DNA of 19,788 bases from assembly GCA_046704565.1 (NCBI GenBank), contig JBJKRP010000084.1:1-19788 (forward strand), in the 5' to 3' direction. The DNA comes from FEN-1297 sp046704565. Lineage in GTDB: Bacteria; Bacteroidota; Ignavibacteria; Ignavibacteriales; Ignavibacteriaceae. Position numbers and translations under genes: made by a program. Below the pieces are notes generated by a model. It saw nothing but the letters and a program-made list of their open reading frames with translations, searched no databases and had not been told where the DNA came from. Shown one piece after another: positions 1 to 6,609 of the stretch. The stretch's first letter is position 1. Every line of letters begins with the position of its first letter.

Positions 1-151
1 AATTGGATATACCGCCTTTACTTGAGCAAGCTTTCTGAAAAAATTAGATGTGATATCAGGCTTTCTCCTTTATATATTTCGAATAGCTGCCTTCTTTAAG
101 CTAACTATAAGGCAGTAAAAGAATTGACTTTAAAAATCATGCTGCTTTCCG
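1..151. other. Left-edge region without a complete gene
   Basis: I see no complete gene here. On the minus strand a good Shine-Dalgarno (AAAGGAGA, complement of about 65-72) is followed by a frame open from 69 to the window edge, whose translation includes NFFRKLAQVKAVYPI, but it has no ATG, GTG or TTG start. A short inverted repeat (CTGCCTT at 87-93, AAGGCAG at 109-115, 15-nt loop) lies just downstream of clpS. It has no T-run on either side, so it is not a convincing terminator. Confidence 0.3.
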
Positions 152-442
152 TCAGGTTATAATCTGCGTTGTTAAAGCAATTTCTTCGAGTACCGAAGTT
201 ACTTTCAGGCAATCTTTCATTGAGCCTGTAAATACAATTGATTTGCCTTTTACATGAACCTCAAAAGCATGGCTCCTCGCCCGCTCGAAAGAACAGTTGA
301 CGGCTTTTATTAGCTGGTTAATTACTTCTTCAAAGGTATGCCAGTCATCGTTGAATAAAATGACTTTGCTCTCCAATCCGATCGATATGTCTTCCGAAGT
401 ATCAACGCCGCCAGCCGGTGTGTTTTCCAGTTCTTTTTCCAT
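152..442 (-). CDS. clpS: ATP-dependent Clp protease adaptor ClpS
   Basis: ClpS is a small cytoplasmic adaptor that binds proteins with a destabilising N-terminal residue (N-degrons) and hands them to the ClpA ATPase of ClpAP. The 96-residue length is typical. A variable, acidic N-terminal tail (about residues 1-25) precedes the ClpS core that begins at KVILFNDD. The N-degron pocket residues are visible: Asn31-Asp32 in the FNDD motif and His63 in EVHVKGK, matching Asn34/Asp35/His66 of the E. coli protein. The ATG start at 442 fits the usual tail length. The gene stands alone and diverges from etfB; clpA is not in the window. The family call is secure. Confidence 0.95.
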   Translation of the reverse strand: MEKELENTPAGGVDTSEDISIGLESKVILFNDDWHTFEEVINQLIKAVNCSFERARSHAFEVHVKGKSIVFTGSMKDCLKVTSVLEEIALTTQIIT

Positions 443-522
443 ACCGAAAAAATAAAAATTTGGGAGAAGAGTTTAAAGTGATTTCCAAAATTGATTTTTA
501 CAGCAACCAGAGATCGGTTTGG

Positions 523-554
523 TTTGATTTTATAGCATGGTATGGTTATATTTT
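523..554 (+). promoter_or_regulatory. Bacteroidota-type promoter of the etfB operon
   Basis: TTTG (523-526), a 20-bp spacer and TATATTTT (547-554) match the -33 TTTG / -7 TAnnTTTG layout of the Bacteroidota primary sigma factor at seven of the eight -7 positions or nearly so. Transcription would start about 560, giving a leader of roughly 30 nt. A strong Shine-Dalgarno (GGAGG, 580-584) sits 4 nt before the etfB ATG. This is a pattern match only; no start site is mapped. Confidence 0.55.
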
Positions 555-588
555 TTCAGAGAAAATAAAATATTAAAACGGAGGTATA

Positions 589-1335
589 ATGAACATAGCT
601 GTATGTGTTAGTCATGTACCTGACACTGCTACGAAAATCAAAATCGGTCAGGATGAAAAAACTATAGATTCCGCCGGGGTTACATACATCATTAATCCGT
701 ATGATGAATTTGCAGTCGAAGAAGCGCTAAGGACAAAAGAAAAGTTCGGAGGCGAAGTTATCGTGCTGAGCCTCGGCAGCGATGCCAGTAAAGAAACAAT
801 AAGGAAAGCACTGGCTATGGGTGCCGATAAGGGAATACTCTTGAAAGACGATAGCCAGAGAGATTCATTCTCCGTTGCCAGAGCGCTGGCAGATGAAATT
901 AAAGGTCTTAATTGCGATATTGTTTTCGCCGGCAAGCAATCGGTTGATTACGATAACTCGATTACAGGACAGCTAACCGCGGAACTGTTAGGCTATAACT
1001 GCGCAACAGTAGTAGTTTCATTAAAGATAGAAAATAACAAGGTAGTTGCGGAAAGAGAAATTGAAGGCGGTAAAGAAGTTGTTGAGACCGAATTGCCCGT
1101 TGTTATTACCTGCCAGAAAGGATTAAACGAGCCAAGGTATGCTTCGCTGAAAGGCATAATGGCGGCAAAGAAAAAAGTCATTGAGGAAAAGCCTGCCTCT
1201 CCTTCAGCAAACAAAGTAGAAATTTTAAAGATGAAAAAGCCGCAGGATAAACAACCCGGAAGAATAATAGGTACAGATATTTCTGCAGTACCGGAATTAG
1301 TCAAGCTTCTACATGAAGAAGCAAAAGTAATTTAG
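589..1335 (+). CDS. etfB: Electron transfer flavoprotein subunit beta
   Basis: EtfB pairs with EtfA to form a soluble FAD- and AMP/FAD-binding carrier. It takes electrons from acyl-CoA and other flavin dehydrogenases and passes them on, usually to ETF:quinone oxidoreductase. The 248-residue length is normal. The sequence opens with the Rossmann-like MNIAVCVSHVPDTATKIKI. It contains the nucleotide-binding ALAMGADKGILLKD stretch (about 74-87) and the family signature NEPRYASLKGIMAAKKK (about 180-196). ATG 589 is chosen for the GGAGG Shine-Dalgarno at 580-584. etfA follows after 11 bp, so the two are co-transcribed. The sequence alone does not say whether this ETF is bifurcating. No dehydrogenase partner or etfD is nearby. 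Confidence 0.96.
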   Translation: MNIAVCVSHVPDTATKIKIGQDEKTIDSAGVTYIINPYDEFAVEEALRTKEKFGGEVIVLSLGSDASKETIRKALAMGADKGILLKDDSQRDSFSVARALADEIKGLNCDIVFAGKQSVDYDNSITGQLTAELLGYNCATVVVSLKIENNKVVAEREIEGGKEVVETELPVVITCQKGLNEPRYASLKGIMAAKKKVIEEKPASPSANKVEILKMKKPQDKQPGRIIGTDISAVPELVKLLHEEAKVI

Positions 1336-1346
1336 AGGAAAATAAA

Positions 1347-2315
1347 ATGGCAGATAAAATTATCGGAATACTCGAACAGCGGGAAGGAAAACTAAAAAGA
1401 GTTTCTTTTGAGGTCTTGAATGCCGTAGCAAAATTATCAAGTGAATTAGGCTTGGAACCGGAGGCTATCGTAATTGGAAACGAGATAGAAAATCTAAACC
1501 AACTTTCTGCATACGGTGTACCCGGTCTTACGCATTTCAAAAACGAAAGCTTAGAATTTTATTCTTCATCTGCTTATTCTAAAATTATAGCGGAACATGC
1601 ACGAGAGCAAGGTGCTAAGTATTTGGTTTTTGCCAACACTTCATTAGGAAAAGATCTCGCCCCGCTTGTAAGCGCCAAGCTCGACGGCGGCTGCCTTATG
1701 GATTGTGTTGATTTGAAAACCGATAACGGCGAAATTACAGCAACACGTCCTGTATATGCGGGCAAGGCTCTGGTTGAAGCTAAACTTAACAGCGAAATCA
1801 AAATAATAACAATTAGACCAAATGTTTTTAAGCCTAATTCAGGCGGACAACCTGTTGAACTTAACATTTCGGTAAAAGTAGTTGACTCCCCAAATTTAAA
1901 GTCGAGGGTTGTTGAATTTAAGAAATCGGAAGGTAAGCTTGATGTAGCGGAAGCAGACATCATTGTTTCGGGAGGCAGAGGTTTGAAAGCCCCGGAGAAT
2001 TTTCATCTTGTTGAAGACTTAGCCGAAGTACTGGGAGCCGCTGTCGGCGCATCCAGAGCCGCTGTAGATGCTGGCTGGAGACCTCACCGCGAACAGGTTG
2101 GTCAGACCGGTAAAACGGTAACGCCGTCTCTTTACATTGCGTGCGGAATTTCAGGCGCCATACAGCACCTTGCAGGCATGTCTTCGTCTAAATATATTGT
2201 CGCCATTAACAAAGATAAAGATGCGCCGATCTTCGGAGTTGCGGATTACGGAATTGCCGGAGATGTTTTCGAAATACTTCCGGCTTTAACAGAAGAAATA
2301 AAAAAATATAAATAA
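1347..2315 (+). CDS. etfA: Electron transfer flavoprotein subunit alpha
   Basis: EtfA holds the catalytic FAD of the ETF heterodimer. It has 322 residues, the usual length. The N-terminal half is the ETF domain. The C-terminal FAD domain carries the expected motifs in order: SGGRGLKAPENF (about 208-219), GASRAAVDAGW (about 233-243), QTGKTVTPSLYIACGISGAI (about 253-272), and INKDKDAPIFGVADYGIAGD near the C-terminus. The GAIQHLAGM and DAPIF segments contact FAD in characterised ETFs. The Shine-Dalgarno GAGGAAA precedes the ATG. The gene lies 11 bp after etfB and 20 bp before the nuclease gene, and probably shares one transcript with both. Confidence 0.96.
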   Translation: MADKIIGILEQREGKLKRVSFEVLNAVAKLSSELGLEPEAIVIGNEIENLNQLSAYGVPGLTHFKNESLEFYSSSAYSKIIAEHAREQGAKYLVFANTSLGKDLAPLVSAKLDGGCLMDCVDLKTDNGEITATRPVYAGKALVEAKLNSEIKIITIRPNVFKPNSGGQPVELNISVKVVDSPNLKSRVVEFKKSEGKLDVAEADIIVSGGRGLKAPENFHLVEDLAEVLGAAVGASRAAVDAGWRPHREQVGQTGKTVTPSLYIACGISGAIQHLAGMSSSKYIVAINKDKDAPIFGVADYGIAGDVFEILPALTEEIKKYK

Positions 2316-2335
2316 ATTTTTTTAGGAGATTTTAG

Positions 2336-2929
2336 TTGCAAAAAGTACAGTGTGAAATATTGGGGTTGTCGTCGAGCCCTTCGACCGGAGGCGCTTATGC
2401 TATTTTATTAAAAGAAATAAACGGTACAAGAAGGCTGCCTATAATTATCGGCGCTTTCGAAGCCCAGGCAATCGCCCTGGAGATAGAGGGAATAAAGCCG
2501 CCGCGTCCTTTAACTCACGATCTGATAAAGCAGGTTATAGATAATCTCGGTGCAACTGTTGTGGAAATTATTGTTGATGAACTCCGTGAAAATACTTTCT
2601 ATGCGAAAATAATACTTGATGTCTCTGCACTGACAAATGAAATCGACAGCCGCCCGAGCGATGCCATCGCCCTGGCAGTAAGGACTCAGTCTCCCATTTA
2701 TGTGGCAGAATCCGTCATGCAGATTGCCGCTTTTGTACCTTCTGAAGAGGCTGAAAAGGAAGTAACTCTTAAAAATGAAAACTCAACAATTGAAGAGGAA
2801 AAGCCCAAGACTAAAGAAGCTAAAATTGCCGCTCTTCAAAATAAATTAAGAGAAGCTATTGAAGCCGAAGAGTATGAAAGAGCTGCAAAGCTGAGAGATG
2901 ATATACAGAAGTTAATGGGGAACAACTAA
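2336..2929 (+). CDS. Bifunctional nuclease (BFN/DUF151) family protein with C-terminal UVR motif
   Basis: The N-terminal ~135 residues are a BFN/DUF151 domain. It is recognised by LPIIIGAFEAQAIALEIEG (about 34-52), the RPLTHDLIKQVID segment, and SRPSDAIALAVR (about 105-116). Members in plants have RNase and DNase activity; in bacteria the role is mostly unassigned. After an acidic linker (about 138-160), residues about 163-195 form a UVR motif (LREAIEAEEYERAAKLRDDI), the helical hairpin that links UvrB to UvrC and also occurs in Clp-associated proteins. The start is TTG 2336, supported by AGGAG at 2324-2328 with 7-nt spacing; no nearby ATG exists. It is the third gene of the etf operon, with no obvious functional link to ETF. 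Its stop lies 3 bp from the convergent DUF2851 stop. Confidence 0.9.
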   Translation: MQKVQCEILGLSSSPSTGGAYAILLKEINGTRRLPIIIGAFEAQAIALEIEGIKPPRPLTHDLIKQVIDNLGATVVEIIVDELRENTFYAKIILDVSALTNEIDSRPSDAIALAVRTQSPIYVAESVMQIAAFVPSEEAEKEVTLKNENSTIEEEKPKTKEAKIAALQNKLREAIEAEEYERAAKLRDDIQKLMGNN

Positions 2930-2932
2930 AGA

Positions 2933-4411
2933 TTAGGCAAATACCTTTTCACCGATAGGACACTGTCTGCATTTTTCCTGGGAACAGTAAATCCTGTACA
3001 GCTCTATCATCCCTTGATATAAAACGCTTCGGTGCCAGGCATCTTTTAGCTGAAGTATATCGGAAATTTCACTAACCAAAGTATTATCGCTGTGCTGATA
3101 ATAATTCAAGTACAGCTTTATTACTTTAATGCTTAACTCTCTTCTCTTGAAAATTTCGAAGTACAATGAGGCGATTGGCAGAATAATATTGATTATTATC
3201 TCGTCTGCTCTGGCTTCACCGATAAAATAGCTAATCTTCTCGGCGGCGTCCTGATCAAACACATAATGGCTTGCCCAGAATCCCTCGCCCTTCATCGTAA
3301 ACAATGAACGCAAACGTCTTGTCATCTGCTTCTGATTCTTACACTGCGAGAAAGTGTCCAGAACCTGTCCCACTAAATTTTTATTAATAAGCATATTAAT
3401 TAACCGTGCGCCTCCGGCAATCCTAATCGTAGGGAAATTATTTGGTCTTAATCTAAAGAAATACCATTGGGCAGGATTAAAAGTCAGACCGTCATAATTA
3501 AGCTTTATCCGGGACCATAACTCGAATAATCTTTTGGTATACGAAGAGGTTTCCTCATCGGGAAGATTCTGCACATCCGGCAGCAAGCCGCTTATGCTGA
3601 ATAAAGAGGCTTCCGCCGCTAAAACAAAATCATCTTGGTTTAGAGACTTCAGAAATTTTATATCGGCAGACTTAGCAAGAGCTTTCATCATATCCTTGTT
3701 CTTGGAATAACCAAGAGCTTCAAATATCGACTCGTATAATAGTTGTATCCAGAGGTCTTTATTGCTGAAATCCTTTTGAAAGAAAGTCCGGTTGTAAAAA
3801 TTTTCGTCGAAGTCATAGCCTATCACCGGTTCTTTTATGTTTAACTCCTGGAAATAAAAAAGTTCCTTCAGTCTCAAAAAGAATGCTTCCTTTCTATTAT
3901 TAAATCTTTTCTTTCCGAGATCATAGACACAATTTAATTTTTCGATTACCTTAATCTCATCATTGTTCTCAACGCACGGCAGGCTGTAGGCTCTCTTTTT
4001 TCTTTCGGCTAAGATAGCCGAGTGAACATTTTTCACTAAGTCTTCTTCAAGAAATTCTGCCAGCGAGACGGACAGAATTTTTCTGCCGTCAACTGAAGAA
4101 ACGAACGGTGCATTTCTATCTTTATTTAGGTAAGTATGAAGGATTACCGAGTTGTATCTCTTATCCAGACTATGACCGTGTGCCTTCCAATCTGAATAGT
4201 TACAGTCGATCTCAACATCGCCGGAATAGGTAATGTTTCCAATCTTAATCTTAGCATTCTTGAAATCCGGTCCGCTCAAATCTTGATTCTGTATCCCCGC
4301 ATCAATAACAGCAATCGTCTCGCCTTTTTCCGTAATTAATTCTTTATTGAATTTTCCGTCTTTCCAGATCTCGTAAAGGAACTTTTCCAAAATCTTTCGG
4401 TCATTTTTCAT
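2933..4411 (-). CDS. DUF2851 family protein of unknown function
   Basis: This 492-residue soluble protein is recognised as DUF2851, common in Bacteroidota and relatives, and has no assigned function. The diagnostic N-terminal region (about 28-115) reads DLSGPDFKNAKIKIG, then GDVEIDCNYSDWKAHGH, then DKRYNSVILHTYL. The C-terminus ends in a cysteine cluster, Cys476-x4-Cys481-x2-Cys484, followed by PIGEKVFA. This suggests a metal or Fe-S site, but that is inference and a fourth ligand is not obvious. There is no signal peptide or membrane segment. ATG 4411 follows a GA-rich AAGAGGGAG Shine-Dalgarno. It is separated from pyrF by 149 bp that contain a 19-codon ORF, and it converges on the nuclease gene. 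Confidence 0.85.
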   Translation of the reverse strand: MKNDRKILEKFLYEIWKDGKFNKELITEKGETIAVIDAGIQNQDLSGPDFKNAKIKIGNITYSGDVEIDCNYSDWKAHGHSLDKRYNSVILHTYLNKDRNAPFVSSVDGRKILSVSLAEFLEEDLVKNVHSAILAERKKRAYSLPCVENNDEIKVIEKLNCVYDLGKKRFNNRKEAFFLRLKELFYFQELNIKEPVIGYDFDENFYNRTFFQKDFSNKDLWIQLLYESIFEALGYSKNKDMMKALAKSADIKFLKSLNQDDFVLAAEASLFSISGLLPDVQNLPDEETSSYTKRLFELWSRIKLNYDGLTFNPAQWYFFRLRPNNFPTIRIAGGARLINMLINKNLVGQVLDTFSQCKNQKQMTRRLRSLFTMKGEGFWASHYVFDQDAAEKISYFIGEARADEIIINIILPIASLYFEIFKRRELSIKVIKLYLNYYQHSDNTLVSEISDILQLKDAWHRSVLYQGMIELYRIYCSQEKCRQCPIGEKVFA

Positions 4412-4429
4412 CCCGCGCTCCCTCTTAAT

Positions 4430-4489
4430 TCAATTTTGAAGAAATAATCTTAAAACATCCGGCGGTATTGTTACTGCTTGCTGCATCAT
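4430..4489 (-). CDS. Candidate 19-residue small ORF upstream of the DUF2851 gene
   Basis: A short reading frame, MMQQAVTIPPDVLRLFLQN followed by TGA, begins at the tandem ATGATG (4489-4484). A good Shine-Dalgarno (AAGAGGGA, about 4494-4501) lies 4 to 5 nt upstream. It ends 18 bp before the DUF2851 ATG. It resembles neither a signal peptide nor a run-of-codons attenuation leader. It could be a genuine small protein, a translational-coupling leader, or a chance frame. Only the ribosome-binding context supports it. Confidence 0.35.
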   Translation of the reverse strand: MMQQAVTIPPDVLRLFLQN

Positions 4490-4560
4490 AATATCCCTCT
4501 TGAATTTTTACGAACCAGTTTGAAAATAGATAATTCTTTTATTTAAACATAAAGAATTTT

Positions 4561-5373
4561 CTAACCTTTCAAAAGATTTGCAACCATTTTGTTAAGACCT
4601 GAGAGTTCACTTTCGGCAGCATCGGCAAAATCGTCCTTATTAGATTTGTAAATAATTCCCCTGCTTACATTAATCAAGAAATCCAGCCTCCCGGAATTCC
4701 TAAAGGCTTTAACCGTCTCTTCCAGGCTGCCGCCCTGCGCGCCTATTCCCGGTAAAAGGACTGGGAGACTACCAAAGCTTTTAATATTTTCCCGGAGCTC
4801 CTCTGTTTTTGTCGCGCCGAAAACAATCCCGCAGTTTTTATTAATATTCCATTGATTAACTTTTTCTATTACTCTCTGGAAGAGAAACGAACCATCATCA
4901 AGCTTCAGCTTTTCAAAATCCAAAGCTCCCACATTGGAAGTAAGAGCAAGAATGAATATCAGCTTAGCTTTATTTTGAAGGAAGGGAGAGACCGAGTCTT
5001 CACCCATATAAGGATTGACTGTAATAGAATCGAAATTTAGGTTTTCAAATACTGCCTTCGAATACATCTGTGCAGTATTCCCGATATCGCCGCGTTTGGC
5101 ATCGGCGATAGTCAACAGATCGCCGGGAATAAGGGCAAGTGTTTTCTCAAGCGTTTGAAGTCCCCTGTATCCGTTTCTTTCATAGAAAGCAAAATTGATT
5201 TTAAAAGCCGCCGCAAGTCCAGAACAAGCTTCAATAATCAATTTATTGAATTCGAGTACCGGGTCGTTCATCTCTCTTATATGAGCGGGAATCTTATCAA
5301 TATCTGTATCGAGCCCGACACAAATAAATTTTCCATCAAGATTTTTCTTTTTTAATTTTTCAAGTGCATTCAT
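4561..5373 (-). CDS. pyrF: Orotidine 5'-phosphate decarboxylase, type 2
   Basis: This enzyme converts orotidine 5'-phosphate to UMP, the last step of de novo pyrimidine synthesis, in the cytoplasm. The 270-residue length and the motif DAKRGDIGNTAQMY place it in the longer type 2 PyrF subfamily. Catalytic residues are visible: Lys58 in AFKIN and the Asp91-x-Lys93-x-x-Asp96 triad in DAKRGD. PGIGAQGG (about 211-218) is the phosphate-binding loop. ATG 5373 is 6 bp after the rodA stop, so pyrF is the last gene of the mre/rod transcript. Linking pyrimidine synthesis with wall synthesis is probably shared growth-rate control rather than a direct interaction. Confidence 0.95.
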   Translation of the reverse strand: MNALEKLKKKNLDGKFICVGLDTDIDKIPAHIREMNDPVLEFNKLIIEACSGLAAAFKINFAFYERNGYRGLQTLEKTLALIPGDLLTIADAKRGDIGNTAQMYSKAVFENLNFDSITVNPYMGEDSVSPFLQNKAKLIFILALTSNVGALDFEKLKLDDGSFLFQRVIEKVNQWNINKNCGIVFGATKTEELRENIKSFGSLPVLLPGIGAQGGSLEETVKAFRNSGRLDFLINVSRGIIYKSNKDDFADAAESELSGLNKMVANLLKG

Positions 5374-5379
5374 TTTAGT

Positions 5380-6609
5380 TTAAGTATAATTTTTCCTGGT
5401 TCTATAAATATTTGCGGCAATACCGAGCATGATTATGTCCACAAGCAGAGAGCTGCCGCCGTAGCTTACAAATGGAAGCGGCAATCCGATTACAGGCATA
5501 ATCCCGACAACCATTCCTACATTTATTAAAAAATGGACAAAGTAAATCGATAGGATACCAATTAAGGTTAGACTGAGAAACTCATCCTTTGCCGAAGAGG
5601 CAAGCTTTAATATTCTCATAAACAAATAGAGAAATAACGCAAGTACTATGATGGTACCTATAAATCCAAACTCTTCTCCAATTACGCAGTAAATAAAATC
5701 AGTCCATTGTTCGGGAATAAATTGAAGCTGGGTTTGACTGCCGGCGAGAAAGCCTTTCCCTAATAGACCGCCGGAGCCAATAGCAACCTTAGCCTGAATT
5801 GCATTATACCCCGCTCCAAGAGGATCTGCGCCGGGGTTGATGAATGATCTTATTCGTGTCTGCTGATGAAGGCTTAGCGCTCTATAGAGATAAGTAGTAA
5901 AAAATCCTGCGCCTATATTTAATGCAAAGATCGATCCGCTGAACAGAATGTCCTTCTTAAACAACAGCAGCGCAATAAGTACAAGCACTAAAGCTCCTAT
6001 CAAATAATAAATGTCAAACAAGGATGAGACCGCAACTACTGCGGGAGAGAGGACAACAAACAAGCCGAACAAGCTGATCCCCTTCCAGAAAATCATGACA
6101 AGAATTAATCCTAAAAAGATAAATGAAGTACCAAGGTCCGGCTCAAGCATTATTAATGCTACAGGAAATAACCCGATTGCCAGGGCAAAAATTATATCTT
6201 TGAATGATTCTATGTTCGTATTTTTCTTGCTTAAGAAGTAAGCCATGGCAAGTACGGTTCCCAGCTTTGCAAGCTCCGAGGGCTGGAAACCGATTCCTTC
6301 CAATCCGAGCCAGCTTTTCTGTCCTGAAATTCTTCTCCCAATTACAAGTACAACCACGAGCATCAAGATTGAAAAAAGATAAGCGGGAACAGCAAGCGTC
6401 TTAAAAGTATTTGTCGGTAATGAATAGATAACAAAAAATATTATAAACGAGCCCGCGCCCCAGATAAGCTGTTTCTGAAAATTTCCCGCAGCATGAGCAT
6501 TGTTGAGCGTTGAACTGTAGATTGCTGCAAGCCCGATGCAGAATAGAATGACCGCCGGGATAAAGATTCCGAAATCAAACTTATCATTTAATTTGTAATC
6601 AATGCGCAA
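5380..6609 (-). CDS. rodA: Rod shape-determining peptidoglycan glycosyltransferase RodA (SEDS family)
   Basis: RodA polymerises glycan strands from lipid II in the inner membrane, working with PBP2 in the elongasome. The protein has about 409 residues with roughly ten hydrophobic segments. SEDS signatures are clear: FQPSELAKLG, the loop FIPEQWTDFIYCVIGEEFGF with the conserved Asp-Phe, and LPLPFVSYGGSSLL near the C-terminus. The frame extends to a TTG at 6621, but only the TTG at 6609 has a well-spaced Shine-Dalgarno (GGAG, 6 nt upstream), so I prefer 6609. Either way the start overlaps the mrdA 3' end (11 or 23 nt), implying translational coupling with its partner transpeptidase. pyrF follows after 6 bp. 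Confidence 0.94.
   Translation of the reverse strand: MRIDYKLNDKFDFGIFIPAVILFCIGLAAIYSSTLNNAHAAGNFQKQLIWGAGSFIIFFVIYSLPTNTFKTLAVPAYLFSILMLVVVLVIGRRISGQKSWLGLEGIGFQPSELAKLGTVLAMAYFLSKKNTNIESFKDIIFALAIGLFPVALIMLEPDLGTSFIFLGLILVMIFWKGISLFGLFVVLSPAVVAVSSLFDIYYLIGALVLVLIALLLFKKDILFSGSIFALNIGAGFFTTYLYRALSLHQQTRIRSFINPGADPLGAGYNAIQAKVAIGSGGLLGKGFLAGSQTQLQFIPEQWTDFIYCVIGEEFGFIGTIIVLALFLYLFMRILKLASSAKDEFLSLTLIGILSIYFVHFLINVGMVVGIMPVIGLPLPFVSYGGSSLLVDIIMLGIAANIYRTRKNYT

Noticed and set aside
85..117. Terminator after clpS from the CTGCCTT/AAGGCAG repeat
   Set aside because: The stem is 7 bp with a 15-nt loop and there is no T-run on either strand.
2933..4411. DUF2851 as a PD-(D/E)XK nuclease, from GPDF followed by VEID
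   Set aside because: The required Lys after the acidic residue is absent in this reading, and I cannot run a structure comparison. Kept only as something to test.
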